Positions 16,770 through 25,867 of a DNA stretch of 54,707 bases are shown here, one piece after another. This DNA comes from Streptomyces griseicoloratus (lineage in GTDB: Bacteria > Actinomycetota > Actinomycetes > Streptomycetales > Streptomycetaceae). The notes beneath the pieces were generated by a model that was given only the letters and a program-made list of their open reading frames with translations, did not search any database and was not told the DNA's origin. Both the position numbers and the translations under genes were made by a program. Positions within the stretch are counted from its first letter, which is position 1, and each line of letters starts with the position of its first letter. The stretch is taken from the NCBI RefSeq assembly GCF_014534645.1, contig NZ_JACVQF010000180.1, positions 1-54,707 on the forward strand. The letters are read 5' to 3'.

Positions 16770-19184
16770 TCAGGCGGGCAGTTCCCGCAGGGCCTGTTCG
16801 GTCACGGCCGCCGCGCCGGTCAGCCCGAGCGCGATCTGCAGGCGGTGTGCGGCCGTGTAGTGCTCGCGGGCCGCGGCGAGGCGACCGGCGCCGGTCTCCA
16901 GGGCCGCCAGTTCACCGTGCACCGCCGCCTGGCGGGGTTGGTCGCCGATCCGGACGAGCACGGCCAGCGCCTCACGCAGCCCGGCCGCGGCCCGCTCCTG
17001 GTCCCCCTCGGCGAGAGCGACCCGGCCCAGACCGGCCAGGGCCTCCGCCTCCCCGGCGGGGGTGTTGACGGCCCGGTGCAGGACCAGAGCGTCCCCGAAG
17101 TACGCGGCGGCGTCCCCGGTACGCCCCTGCTCGCACGCGATGGCGCCGAGCGCGTTCAGCGCGAACGCCTGCCCGAAGCGGTTCCCGGCACGCCGATGCA
17201 GGGTGACCGCCTCCCGGAAGTACCGGGTCGCCTCGTCGAGTTCACCCGCGGCCCGGGTGACGTGACCGAGCCCGCGCAGCGCGTAGGCGAGGCCGATGCC
17301 GTCGTCGGCCCGCCGCTGGAGCTCCACCGCCTCCCGGAACCCCTCGCGTGCCCGGTCGTGTTCGCCGCGGGCGCGCGCGACATGGGCCAGCCCGGTCAGC
17401 GCATAGCCCTGCCCCGCCGGGTCGTCCGCCGCACGTGCGCACCGCAGGGCCTGCCCGAAGTGTTCCGTGGCCAGCGCGTAGTCGCCGCGCGCACGGGCGA
17501 CCTCACCCAGCCCCCGCAGCGCGTCGGCCTCCCCGGCCGGGTCCCCGGCCCGGCGAAGCAGCAGCGCGGCCTCCTCGAACCCGGCGACCGCCTCGTCGTA
17601 GCGGCGCCGGTCCCGCGCGATGTCGGCTAGGGCCGTACGGGCCCTGCCCTGCCCCGCTTCGTCCCCGGCCCGTTCGGCGGCCGCCAGGATGTCCGCGTAC
17701 AGCGCGGCGGCCCGCTCCTCGCGGCCGTCCACGTACAGCAGCCGGGCTGTCCGCCGGGCCAGACTCCCGCCGGTCTCCCAGCCCTCGCCCAGCGCCGCCC
17801 GGGCCGCGCCGCACAGTTCCTCGAAGGCGGCGTGGCTCCATACCAGCGCGTGGTCGGGGTTGTCGAACGGGCCGGTGTTGGAGTCCGGGGCCGCCGCCCC
17901 GTGCAGCAGGGCGTGCGCCGTACCGGTGACGCCGTCCAGGTGCCGGTAGAGGCTGTGCCGGCCCTGCTCGACGGCCTCGCGGGAGTCCTGGACGGCGACG
18001 AGCCGGCGCGCGTAGGCCACGAACAGGTCGTGGAAGACGTACCGGCGCTGCGGCAGCGAGGTCAGCATGCTGCGCTGCAGCAACCGGACCAGGCGTACGG
18101 TGGCGAGTTCCGCGGGCATCCCGGCCAGCGCCGCTATCGAGGCGGCGTCGAAGTTCGGTCCCGGGTGCCAGACGCAGGTGCGCAGCATGGCCTGGAGGTC
18201 CGCGCTCAGCGCGTCGTACGAGACCGTGAAGGCGGCGGCCGCCTCCCGGTCGGCGTCGTCGAGCTGCTCCAGGGGCCGGGTCGCGGACCGCATGACCGCG
18301 AGCAGGCCGGCCGGGTCCATGTCGGCCAGCAGGGCGCCGACGGGGCGCAGCGCCAGCGGCAGCCGGCCGCACAGCCGGGCGAGTTCGTGCAGCACCTCCC
18401 GCTCGTCCGCCCCGCCGGCCCCTTCAGCCCCGGAACGGCCCGCGATCCGCAGCAGCAGCTCGACCGCCTCGTCCGGCGGCAGCAGGGAGACCTCCTCGCG
18501 GACCACCGCGTCCAGCCCGGTGAGCCGGTGCCGGCTCGTGACCAGCACCAGACAGCGGCCGGCGCTCGCCGGGCCCGGCAGCAGGGGAGCGACCTGTTCG
18601 GCCTCGCGGGCGTTGTCGAGCAGCAGCAGGACCCTTCGGTCCGCCAGCCAGGCCCGCCACAGTTGCGCCTTGCCCGCCGTGCCGACGGGGATGTCGGAGC
18701 CGTCGAAGCCGGCCAGCCGCAGCAGTTCCGCCAGGACCTCACCCGGCTCGCGGGGCGTGCCGCCGGGGGTGAACCCGAACAGGTCCACCTCGAACCGGGC
18801 GTCGGGGAACGTCCCCGCCAGCCGGTCCGCGAGGGCGCGGGCCAGCGCGGACTTGCCGACGCCTCCGGTGCCGTGCAGCAGCGCGACGGCGGGGGAGCGC
18901 CGCCCGGCCAGGGCCGCCTCGCAGGCGGCGGCCAGATCCGCGAGCAGCCCGGCGTGGCCGACCAGGACCGACGGGGGCGGCACCAGCGTGTTCAGCTCGA
19001 TGCCCGGCCTCTCGGCGGCGGGGGCGCCGTAGAAGTGGTTGTGCTGGACGCCCTGCCCGATCACCGCCTGCTGCGCCTGCCCGCTCGCGCTCGCGTCCAT
19101 GCCGACGGTCACGGAGGTGCCGGGCACCTCGGCCGGTGGGGCGCCCGGTGCGTCGGCCGGCGGCCGGCCCGGACCGGCCGTCAC
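16770..19184 (-). CDS. NB-ARC/TPR NLR-like ATPase with an N-terminal amyloid-like signalling motif
   Basis: 804 residues. Residues 23-53 form a Gly/Gln/Asn motif (VTV, ASGQAQQAV, GQG, QHN, F) shared with the C-terminus of the upstream small protein. An NB-ARC/STAND ATPase follows: Walker A GTGGVGKS (105-112), Walker B RVLLLLD (184-190), a VTSRHR sensor (215-220) and the GRLPLAL motif. About ten TPR repeats fill residues 470-795. This is NLR architecture: TPRs sense a trigger, the ATPase oligomerises, and the N-terminal motif would template the partner. GTG 19184 overlaps the upstream stop (GTGA). A SARP-like regulator is excluded because no BTAD or HTH is present. Confidence 0.88.
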   Translation of the reverse strand: MTAGPGRPPADAPGAPPAEVPGTSVTVGMDASASGQAQQAVIGQGVQHNHFYGAPAAERPGIELNTLVPPPSVLVGHAGLLADLAAACEAALAGRRSPAVALLHGTGGVGKSALARALADRLAGTFPDARFEVDLFGFTPGGTPREPGEVLAELLRLAGFDGSDIPVGTAGKAQLWRAWLADRRVLLLLDNAREAEQVAPLLPGPASAGRCLVLVTSRHRLTGLDAVVREEVSLLPPDEAVELLLRIAGRSGAEGAGGADEREVLHELARLCGRLPLALRPVGALLADMDPAGLLAVMRSATRPLEQLDDADREAAAAFTVSYDALSADLQAMLRTCVWHPGPNFDAASIAALAGMPAELATVRLVRLLQRSMLTSLPQRRYVFHDLFVAYARRLVAVQDSREAVEQGRHSLYRHLDGVTGTAHALLHGAAAPDSNTGPFDNPDHALVWSHAAFEELCGAARAALGEGWETGGSLARRTARLLYVDGREERAAALYADILAAAERAGDEAGQGRARTALADIARDRRRYDEAVAGFEEAALLLRRAGDPAGEADALRGLGEVARARGDYALATEHFGQALRCARAADDPAGQGYALTGLAHVARARGEHDRAREGFREAVELQRRADDGIGLAYALRGLGHVTRAAGELDEATRYFREAVTLHRRAGNRFGQAFALNALGAIACEQGRTGDAAAYFGDALVLHRAVNTPAGEAEALAGLGRVALAEGDQERAAAGLREALAVLVRIGDQPRQAAVHGELAALETGAGRLAAAREHYTAAHRLQIALGLTGAAAVTEQALRELPA

Positions 19185-19618
19185 CGCGGCGCCTGGAACG
19201 TGTTGTGCTGCTCGCCCTGGCCCTGCACCGCCTGCTGCGCCTGACCGGACGCGGTCGCGTGCACGGTGACCTGCGCGGCGGCCACGCCTCCGGCCGGCAG
19301 CCGGTCCTGCACGAAGGCGACCAGTTCGCGGAGCTGCTCCGCCCGCTCCGGGGCGTCCTCCAGCAGATCCTCGAACCGCGTCCGCCAGGCCGCCTCCTGG
19401 CGGGCCGCGGCCTGTTCCGTGTCGTCGTCCCCGGCCGCCGTCAGCTCCTCACGGGCGCGCTCCAGGCGGGCCTCCTGCCGGGCCTCCTCCTGCGGGTCGC
19501 CGCGGCCCAGCAGCCGGGCCGCCCGCTCGCGGCAGTCCTGCCACGCGTCCGTGGCCATCGCCTGGACCAGTGCGCCGCCCGCGGCGGCGGCCAACGCGCT
19601 GAGCGCTTCCAGGAGCAT
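19181..19618 (-). CDS. Putative NLR effector: helical N-terminus plus C-terminal amyloid-like motif
   Basis: 145 residues. The N-terminus (1-22) is a hydrophobic Ala/Leu helix, followed by amphipathic charged helices (25-108) and a C-terminal motif (115-142) with VTV, ASGQAQQAV, GQG, QHN and F in the same order as in the NLR N-terminus. This two-part layout is that of bacterial Bell-type effectors carrying BASS amyloid motifs, where the N-terminal part attacks the membrane; that link is inference. ATG 19618 follows AAAGGA. It is first in a two-gene operon and overlaps the NLR gene by 4 nt. Confidence 0.75.
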   Translation of the reverse strand: MLLEALSALAAAAGGALVQAMATDAWQDCRERAARLLGRGDPQEEARQEARLERAREELTAAGDDDTEQAAARQEAAWRTRFEDLLEDAPERAEQLRELVAFVQDRLPAGGVAAAQVTVHATASGQAQQAVQGQGEQHNTFQAPR

Positions 19619-19750
19619 GGTGATCCTTTCATCGGCGGGGGCTCCAAGTATGGCCGACCGCACGGACGTTGAAGAGGGCCACGAAGGCGCCGCAGCGAGC
19701 CGTCGGACCGCCGTCGGCGGGCCGGGGCGGTGTGGTGCCAGGCTGGGGAC

Positions 19751-20506
19751 ATGCAGCAGCAGTCGTACGAGCCCCTGGGCGCACAGGCCGCCGACGGTTC
19801 CCCCCGCATCCTGGTCGTCGACGACGATCCGACCGTCGCCGAGGTCGTCGCCGGATACCTCGACCGCGCCGGTTATCTCGTCGACCGTGCCGGCGACGGC
19901 CCGGCGGCCCTCACCCGCGCCGCCGAGCACCGACCGGACCTGGTCGTGCTCGACCTCATGCTGCCCGGCATGGACGGCCTGGAGGTGTGCCGGCGGATCC
20001 GCGCTCACGGCCCCGTGCCGGTCATCATGCTCACCGCCCGCGGCGACGAGGAGGACCGCATCCTCGGCCTGGAGGTCGGCGCCGACGACTACGTGACCAA
20101 GCCGTTCAGCCCCCGCGAGCTGGTGCTGCGCGTGGAGTCGGTGCTGCGCCGCAGCAGGCCCGCCGGCACGGGGCACCGGCTGGGGGCGGCCGGCCTGACC
20201 GCCGACCCGGCGGCCCGCCGGGCCACCAAGAACGGCACCGAACTGCCGCTCACCCTCCGCGAGTTCGACCTGCTCTCCTTCTTCCTGCGGCACCCCGGGC
20301 GGGCCTACAGCCGCGAGGACCTGATGCGCGAGGTGTGGGGGTGGGACTTCGGCGACCTGTCCACCGTCACGGTCCATGTCCGCCGCCTGCGCGCCAAGGT
20401 CGAGGACGACCCGGCCCGGCCCCGCCTGATCCAGACCGTGTGGGGCGTGGGCTACCGCTTCGACCCCACCGGGCAGACCGCGCAGGAGGAGGCCGGCCGT
20501 GCCTGA
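19751..20506 (+). CDS. OmpR-family response regulator
   Basis: 251 residues: receiver domain (about 18-133) with the acidic pocket VVDDD, phospho-acceptor Asp68 in VVLDLMLPGMDG, and Lys in TKPFSP, then an OmpR/PhoB winged helix (about 155-240, REFDLLSFFLRHPGRAYSREDL and VHVRRLRAKVE). It is phosphorylated by the kinase encoded downstream, which overlaps it by 8 nt. It diverges from the NLR/effector pair across 132 bp. Start ATG 19751 chosen over a short in-frame extension. The regulon is unknown. Confidence 0.95.
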   Translation: MQQQSYEPLGAQAADGSPRILVVDDDPTVAEVVAGYLDRAGYLVDRAGDGPAALTRAAEHRPDLVVLDLMLPGMDGLEVCRRIRAHGPVPVIMLTARGDEEDRILGLEVGADDYVTKPFSPRELVLRVESVLRRSRPAGTGHRLGAAGLTADPAARRATKNGTELPLTLREFDLLSFFLRHPGRAYSREDLMREVWGWDFGDLSTVTVHVRRLRAKVEDDPARPRLIQTVWGVGYRFDPTGQTAQEEAGRA

Positions 20507-21635
20507 CGCCCTCCTCATCGCCCTGTACGCCTTCGCCGGTGCCGCCGCCACCGGCCTGGCCGGGGCGGGCGTACTGCGTCTGATCCGGCGCCGCTCGCTC
20601 ACGGCCTCGCTCGCCGTGGTCGCGGCGGTCGGGGTCGTCGCGATGCTCGCGGGCACGCTCGCCGTGGCCCGGGCGATGTTCCTGTCGCCGCACGACCTGA
20701 CCGTCGTCACGACCGTCGTCGCCATGGCGGCGGTGGTCTCCCTGGCCACCGCGCTGCTGCTGGGCCGCTGGGTCGTCGCCCGCAGCCGCGAACTCACCGT
20801 GGCCGCACGCTCCTTCGGCGACGGCGGCGACTTCACCGCTCCCGACGGTCCGGTCACCGCCGAACTGGACGAACTGAGCCGCGAGCTGGCGGCCACCAGC
20901 GCCAGACTCGCCGAATCCCGTGAGCGGGAACGCGCGTCGGAGGCTTCCCGGCGCGAACTCGTCGCCTGGATCTCGCACGACCTGCGCACCCCGCTGGCCG
21001 GTCTGCGCGCCATGTCGGAGGCGCTGGAGGACGGCGTCGCCGCCGACCCCGTCCGCTACCTGAAGCAGATCCGCACCGAGGTCGAACGCCTCGACGGCAT
21101 GGTCGGCGACCTCTTCGAACTCTCCCGCATCCACGCCGGCACGCTCCCGCTGGCCCCCGCCCGGGTCTCCCTGTACGACCTGGTCGGCGACGCCCTGGCG
21201 GGGGCCGAGCCGCTGGCCCGGGAGCACGGGGTGCGGCTGGCGGGGGACCGCGTCGAGCCGGTGCCGGTGGAGGTGGACGGCAAGGAGATGAGCCGGGTGC
21301 TGGACAACCTGCTGGTCAACGCCGTCCGCCGGACCCCGGCCGGCGGCACGGTCGCGGTCGCCGCGGTGCGGTCACCCGAGGGCATGGTGCTGTCGGTCAC
21401 CGACGGCTGCGGAGGCATCCCCGAGGACGACCTGCCGCGTGTCTTCGACACCGGCTGGCGCGGCAGCCACGCCCGGACGCCCCCGGCGGGCGCGGGCCTG
21501 GGCCTCGCCATCGTCCGGGGGATCGTGGAGGCGCACCGGGGCCGGGCCACCGTACGCAACGTCCCCGGAGGCTGCCGCTTCGAGGTGACGCTGCCCGCGT
21601 CCGCGCAGCCCGACCCGCTCCCCGCGCAGGCGTAA
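20499..21635 (+). CDS. Sensor histidine kinase, partner of the upstream response regulator
   Basis: 378 residues: transmembrane helices (about 3-27, 38-58 and 68-90) with almost no extracellular loop, a HAMP-like segment, the HisKA phospho-acceptor box WISHDLRTPLAGL, and an HATPase_c domain with N-box DNLLVNAVRR, DGCGGIP and the G2 box GAGLGLAIVRGIV. The lack of a large outer domain suggests it senses the membrane or works with another protein. GTG 20499 overlaps the regulator gene by 8 nt. No target gene is adjacent by signature; the DM13 gene follows 88 bp later on the same strand. Confidence 0.94.
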   Translation: MPDALLIALYAFAGAAATGLAGAGVLRLIRRRSLTASLAVVAAVGVVAMLAGTLAVARAMFLSPHDLTVVTTVVAMAAVVSLATALLLGRWVVARSRELTVAARSFGDGGDFTAPDGPVTAELDELSRELAATSARLAESRERERASEASRRELVAWISHDLRTPLAGLRAMSEALEDGVAADPVRYLKQIRTEVERLDGMVGDLFELSRIHAGTLPLAPARVSLYDLVGDALAGAEPLAREHGVRLAGDRVEPVPVEVDGKEMSRVLDNLLVNAVRRTPAGGTVAVAAVRSPEGMVLSVTDGCGGIPEDDLPRVFDTGWRGSHARTPPAGAGLGLAIVRGIVEAHRGRATVRNVPGGCRFEVTLPASAQPDPLPAQA

Positions 21636-21723
21636 GGATTTCGTCATCCGCCACCCGGCCCCCGGACGGCCGCTCAGCCCGTTGAATGAGAGCGACGCGA
21701 AGGACTTTCAGGAGGCGGGCGGT

Positions 21724-22314
21724 ATGGGACGGATACGGAACGCGCTGGTCAGGCCGTGGGTGGTCGGCGTGCTGGCGCTGGCGGTGGCCGGGGGCGGCTT
21801 CGGGCTGTACTGGTTCCGGCCGTGGAAGCTGTGGCAGGACGAGACGGTGCAGGAGGCACTGCCCGGAGCCACGGCCGCCTCTGAGGCACCCGCGGGAGCG
21901 CCGTCCGGAACGCCGTCCGGAGCGCCGTCCGACGCATCCCCCGCACCGTCCCCGGCCGGACCGGCGACGCTGGCGAGCGGTGAACTGATCAGTCACGAGC
22001 ACGCCACCTCGGGCACGGTGAAGCTCGTCCGGCTGACCGACGGCTCCCACGTCGTTCGGCTGGAGAACCTCGACACCAGCAACGGCCCGGACCTGCACGT
22101 GTGGCTGACCGACGCGCCGGTGAAGGAGGGGCAGGCGGGCTGGCACGTCTTCGACGACGGCGACCACGTCAGCCTTGGGAAGCTCAAGGGCAACAAGGGC
22201 AGCCAGAACTACACCGTGCCCGCCGGCGTCGATCCCTCCGGCTTCACCAGCGTGAGCATCTGGTGCGACCGCTTCGACGTGTCCTTCGGCGCCGCCGAAC
22301 TGGCCCGCGCCTGA
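21724..22314 (+). CDS. Membrane-anchored DM13-domain protein
   Basis: 196 residues: an N-terminal transmembrane anchor (about 9-28), a Pro/Ala/Ser linker with degenerate GAPSG repeats (about 55-85), and a DM13 domain (about 90-190: SGELISHEHATSGTVKLVRL, HVVRLENLDTSNGPDLHVWL, and a Cys in SIWCDRFDVSFGAAEL). DM13 domains are extracellular and have been proposed to take part in redox chemistry through the conserved Cys. ATG 21724 has a strong AGGAGG. It may be a target of the two-component system just upstream, but that is only positional. Confidence 0.9.
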   Translation: MGRIRNALVRPWVVGVLALAVAGGGFGLYWFRPWKLWQDETVQEALPGATAASEAPAGAPSGTPSGAPSDASPAPSPAGPATLASGELISHEHATSGTVKLVRLTDGSHVVRLENLDTSNGPDLHVWLTDAPVKEGQAGWHVFDDGDHVSLGKLKGNKGSQNYTVPAGVDPSGFTSVSIWCDRFDVSFGAAELARA

Positions 22315-22331
22315 CGGCAGCCGCCCCGACG

Positions 22332-22350
22332 CGCCCGCCTCAGGCGGGCG
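22332..22350. terminator. Convergent hairpin between the DM13 and lectin genes
   Basis: CGCCCGCC-TCA-GGCGGGCG forms an 8-bp stem with a 3-nt loop. It overlaps the last codons of the minus-strand lectin gene and lies 18 bp beyond the DM13 stop, so it can serve both directions. Confidence 0.6.
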
Positions 22351-23197
22351 TGAGCTGCTTCCAGACCTGGGCGCCGGTGCCGTTGCACTCGTGGATCTGG
22401 AGCCGGACTCCGTTGGCGAAATTCCCGTAGGGCACGTCCAGGCACTTGCCGGACCGGGGGTTGGTGAAGGCAGCGGGAGTGGGCTGGTCGTAGCGCCACT
22501 GCTGCGCGCCGGTGCCGTTGCAGGTGTGGATCTGGACGCCGGTGCCGTTGGCGGTGCCCGCGTCGGCCACGTCCAGGCACTTGCCCGAGTTCGGGTTGAC
22601 CAGTGTGCCCTCGGGTGTGATCTTCCAGGTCTGGCCCAGTGAGCCGTTGCAGTCCCACAGTTGCACCCTCGCGGCGTCCTCCTTGCTCGCGCCGGCGACG
22701 TCCAGGCAGTGCCTGCCGCCGTCGGGGCTGTAGGTGAACTCCGCCGGCGTGGCCGCCGGGCCCGTCACGGTGAACGTGCACCAGGGCGACCAGGCGGACG
22801 CGCCGTCGGCGTTCTCGGCGCGGATCCGCCACTGGTGGTCACCCGGGGTGAAGGTGTCGGCGGGAATCTGGATCAGCCACTCGTGGCCGGCCCCCGTGGT
22901 GAGCTCGAAGGTGCGGATGGTCTGCTCGCCCACGCGCACGAGCTCCATCGTCGCGCCCAGCCCGGGCTGGGGGTCCAGGCCCCTGACCGAGGCGGCGAAC
23001 AGCGGCGCGAAGCCGTTGGTGGTGCTGAACGTGGGCAGGGTCGGCGCACCACATTGCTGGAAGCCCGCGTAGGGGCCGTTGGAGATCCGCAGCGCCTCGG
23101 GGACGTCAGGCACCGCGGCATGGGCGGCGGTGGGGACGCTCAGCAGGGCCGCGGCCAGGCCCGCGGCCGCGGCCACCAGGGAACGGCTCCGTCTCAT
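22340..23197 (-). CDS. Secreted ricin-type beta-trefoil lectin protein
   Basis: 285 residues. A signal peptide (about 1-27, ending AHA) leads to a beta-sandwich domain (about 28-150) and a C-terminal ricin-B trefoil (about 155-285) with three repeats of the type GKCLDV...VQIHTCNGTGAQQW. The trefoil binds carbohydrates outside the cell. No catalytic domain is attached, unlike many Streptomyces lectin-tailed hydrolases. ATG 23197 follows GGAG at 5 nt; a longer upstream frame is not needed. Positions 23198-23496 hold no gene. Confidence 0.9.
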   Translation of the reverse strand: MRRSRSLVAAAAGLAAALLSVPTAAHAAVPDVPEALRISNGPYAGFQQCGAPTLPTFSTTNGFAPLFAASVRGLDPQPGLGATMELVRVGEQTIRTFELTTGAGHEWLIQIPADTFTPGDHQWRIRAENADGASAWSPWCTFTVTGPAATPAEFTYSPDGGRHCLDVAGASKEDAARVQLWDCNGSLGQTWKITPEGTLVNPNSGKCLDVADAGTANGTGVQIHTCNGTGAQQWRYDQPTPAAFTNPRSGKCLDVPYGNFANGVRLQIHECNGTGAQVWKQLTPA

Positions 23198-23496
23198 GAT
23201 CACTCCATCGCGGGATCGACGACTCGGTCGCTCAGGAGTCCACACCGCCGAACCGCCTTCACGGCAGCCCTTCTGACGCGCCGTAAGACTTACGTCAGAT
23301 CCGCACCGCCCGCCCCGGCCGCGACCACCCCGACGTCCCCGGAACCCGGACCGCGGTCCCTCCGTCTTCCCCTGCCGACAGGCCGCTCTTCGCGAGGGAG
23401 AAAATAACCCCGTCGTCCTTCACTGAAAATCATGCCATTAAGCGTGATCAGGGACTGTTCAACTGAATCTGGCAAATCGACCAAAGATTGAGACAT

Positions 23497-24831
23497 ATGT
23501 CATCGCGGGTGTTTTCGCGAATAAGCGGCAGACTCTGGGCCGTGGCGGGTGTGGTGACCCTCGCATTCCTCATCGCGCTGGAGATCGCCGCACGTCGCTA
23601 CGGCCTCCCTGGGCCGATCACCAACCAGGCGCGAGAGGTGATATTCGCCCCCCGGTCGGGGCCGCTGTTGTACGCCAGCATGGCGTTGACGATGGTGGTG
23701 CTCACCTGGCGGCAACGGTTCATCGCGGCCGGTGCCGCGATCGGCATCGACCTCGCCTTCGCGCTGGTGCGGTGGGCGGCCGGCGCCGGGGTGACCGACG
23801 GCCACTCCTTCGGCAACGGCGCGCTGTGGGTGATCCTGGGCTGCGCGGTATTCGCGGTCACGCGCCGCACCGGCCCGGAACGCGTCCTGCTGCTGAAGGG
23901 CGTCGGGCTGGGCCTGCTGCTGGTGGCCGGGCGCAAGACGGGCGACGCCTGGCTGCTGATCACCTCGAAGACCCGCCCGGAGGTCCTCGACCCGTACGTG
24001 GCGACCGCCGATCACGCGCTCGGCAGTCCGTCGTGGCTGGTGGGCCGGATGGTCGAGGCCACGGGTCCGGCCGGCGCCCATGTGCTCGACTGGGTCTACG
24101 CCCAGCTCGCGGTGGCCGCGGTCGTGGCCGCGCTGTACCAGCTGCGCAACGTGGCGGCAGAGCGGAGTTTCCCGCGCCACCACCTGGTACGCACGTTTCT
24201 GGTGATCGGCCTCCTCGGGCCGGGCATCTACATGATCTACCCGGTGATCGGACCGGTCTTCGCCTACGGCGGCGGCGCCTTCGGCACGGGCGGTGAGCAC
24301 TTGGCCCTGGCCAACCTGTGGCCCCACACGCCACCGCCGGTCGGCGTCCCGCACTCGATGCCGTACGACGACGTCACACCCCGGAACTGCATGCCCAGCC
24401 TGCACACGGCGTGGGCCACCGCCATCTTCATCCATTCCCGCAAGGGCCCGAGAATCCTGAAATTCGCAGGAACGTTTTGGCTGATTGCGACGCTCGCCGC
24501 GACCCTGGGATTCGGCTACCACTACGGCATTGATCTCCTTGCCGGCGTGGTGTTCACCGTCACGATCGAGGCGGCACTGCGCTCGTTCGACCGCGGCTGG
24601 GACCGGGCCGGAATCCTCCTGGTCGCCCACGGCACGGCGGTCTTCACCGCGCTCCTGCTGTCCGCACGATATCTGCCGGTGGAGATGGCCCGGAATCCCT
24701 GGCTCTTCGGACCACTCCTCATTCTGGCGACGGCCTCGGTGGTCCACGGCTACATACGGACCACCAGACTGTGGCAGCCGAAGCCCGCGACACCGGCCCA
24801 TCGTCCGGAACCACAGCCCGAACCCGCGTGA
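23497..24831 (+). CDS. PAP2-superfamily integral membrane protein (inositol phosphorylceramide synthase-like)
   Basis: 444 residues with about ten to twelve hydrophobic segments. The PAP2 active-site motifs are split across loops: MPSLHTAWA (Ser-Leu-His) and GFGYHYGIDLLAG (His and Asp). The order and size recall phosphatases or transferases related to IPC synthases and bacterial phosphatidylinositol-phosphate enzymes, which act on lipid phosphates at the outer membrane face. Both TTG 23488 and ATG 23497 are possible starts; I chose the ATG. It stands alone. Confidence 0.85.
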   Translation: MSSRVFSRISGRLWAVAGVVTLAFLIALEIAARRYGLPGPITNQAREVIFAPRSGPLLYASMALTMVVLTWRQRFIAAGAAIGIDLAFALVRWAAGAGVTDGHSFGNGALWVILGCAVFAVTRRTGPERVLLLKGVGLGLLLVAGRKTGDAWLLITSKTRPEVLDPYVATADHALGSPSWLVGRMVEATGPAGAHVLDWVYAQLAVAAVVAALYQLRNVAAERSFPRHHLVRTFLVIGLLGPGIYMIYPVIGPVFAYGGGAFGTGGEHLALANLWPHTPPPVGVPHSMPYDDVTPRNCMPSLHTAWATAIFIHSRKGPRILKFAGTFWLIATLAATLGFGYHYGIDLLAGVVFTVTIEAALRSFDRGWDRAGILLVAHGTAVFTALLLSARYLPVEMARNPWLFGPLLILATASVVHGYIRTTRLWQPKPATPAHRPEPQPEPA

Positions 24832-24955
24832 TCCACGCCTCTCACCAACAAAAATGTCAGTACCCCACAAAATTCTACGTACTTGAGGGTGTGCGTGTGC
24901 CCGCCCGGCATGGGGCTCCTGGATGGTCGACGACAGACCGTGGACTGAGCGGAAC

Positions 24956-25849
24956 ATGACCGGGGACAACCGCACACCCGTCACCGTCATCGGGCTGGGC
25001 TCGATGGGCCGGGCACTGGCCGAGGCGTTCATCGACGTCGGACACCCGACCACGGTGTGGAACCGCACGCCGGGCAGGGCCGCGCCGCTCGTGGCCAAGG
25101 GAGCGGTCCGGGCGGAGACGGTGGTGGCCGCGGCCGAGGCCGCCCCACTGATCGTCACATGCCTGACCACCTTCGAGGACACCCGCTCCGTCCTGGAGCC
25201 GGCCGCGGCGCAGTCGTCCGGTCGTGCCGTCGTCACCCTCAACAGCGGTTCGCCCGCCGGCGCCCGCGCCATGGCCGCCTGGGTGACCGGCTGCGCCGCC
25301 CGGTTCCTGGCCGGAGCGGTCAAGAACGTGCCGGCAGCCGTGGGCGCGCCGGACACGCTGCTGTACTACGGCGGCGACAGGACGGTCTTCGACGACTACG
25401 AGGCGACGCTGAAGGCGCTGGGCGGTGACCCCGTCCACCTCGGGGACGAAGCCGACCTCGCCGCCCTGTACGAGATGGCCGTGGGCGCCACGCTGCTGCC
25501 CGCGCTCGTCGGCTTCTTCCAGGGGGCCGCGGCCGTCCAGGCGCGCGGGCTGCGGGCGAGCAGCATGGTGCGGTTCGCCGGCAAGTGGCTGGACATGATC
25601 AAGACGCTGCTGCCGGTCTACGCGAAGGAGATCGACAGCGGCGACTACACCGTGGCCGCCTCCTCGGTGAACCTCTTCCTCGCGGGAGAAGCCCACGACG
25701 CGGACCTGGCCGGGGAGGCGAACGTCGACATCTCCTGGCAGGCCCCGCTGTACGACCTGCTGCGGCGGGCGGCCCAGGAGGGCCACGGCGAGCACAGCAT
25801 CTCGGCCCTGACCGAAGTGCTCAGGAAGCCGGAGTCCCACCGGGCGTGA
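24956..25849 (+). CDS. NADPH-dependent imine reductase-like / beta-hydroxyacid dehydrogenase family protein
   Basis: 297 residues: an N-terminal Rossmann fold with VIGLGSMGRALAEAF and VWNRTPGRA (Arg/Thr pattern favouring NADPH), and a C-terminal helical domain with LADLAALYEMAVG. The length, the early NRTPGRA motif and the long helix fit the imine reductase (IRED) group rather than 6-phosphogluconate dehydrogenase. The natural substrate is unknown. ATG 24956 is preceded by GAGCGGA; ATG 24923 would extend it. IRED genes often lie beside HxlR or TetR regulators, and none is adjacent here. Confidence 0.85.
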   Translation: MTGDNRTPVTVIGLGSMGRALAEAFIDVGHPTTVWNRTPGRAAPLVAKGAVRAETVVAAAEAAPLIVTCLTTFEDTRSVLEPAAAQSSGRAVVTLNSGSPAGARAMAAWVTGCAARFLAGAVKNVPAAVGAPDTLLYYGGDRTVFDDYEATLKALGGDPVHLGDEADLAALYEMAVGATLLPALVGFFQGAAAVQARGLRASSMVRFAGKWLDMIKTLLPVYAKEIDSGDYTVAASSVNLFLAGEAHDADLAGEANVDISWQAPLYDLLRRAAQEGHGEHSISALTEVLRKPESHRA

Positions 25850-25867
25850 TCCGGCCGGGGCACGGTC

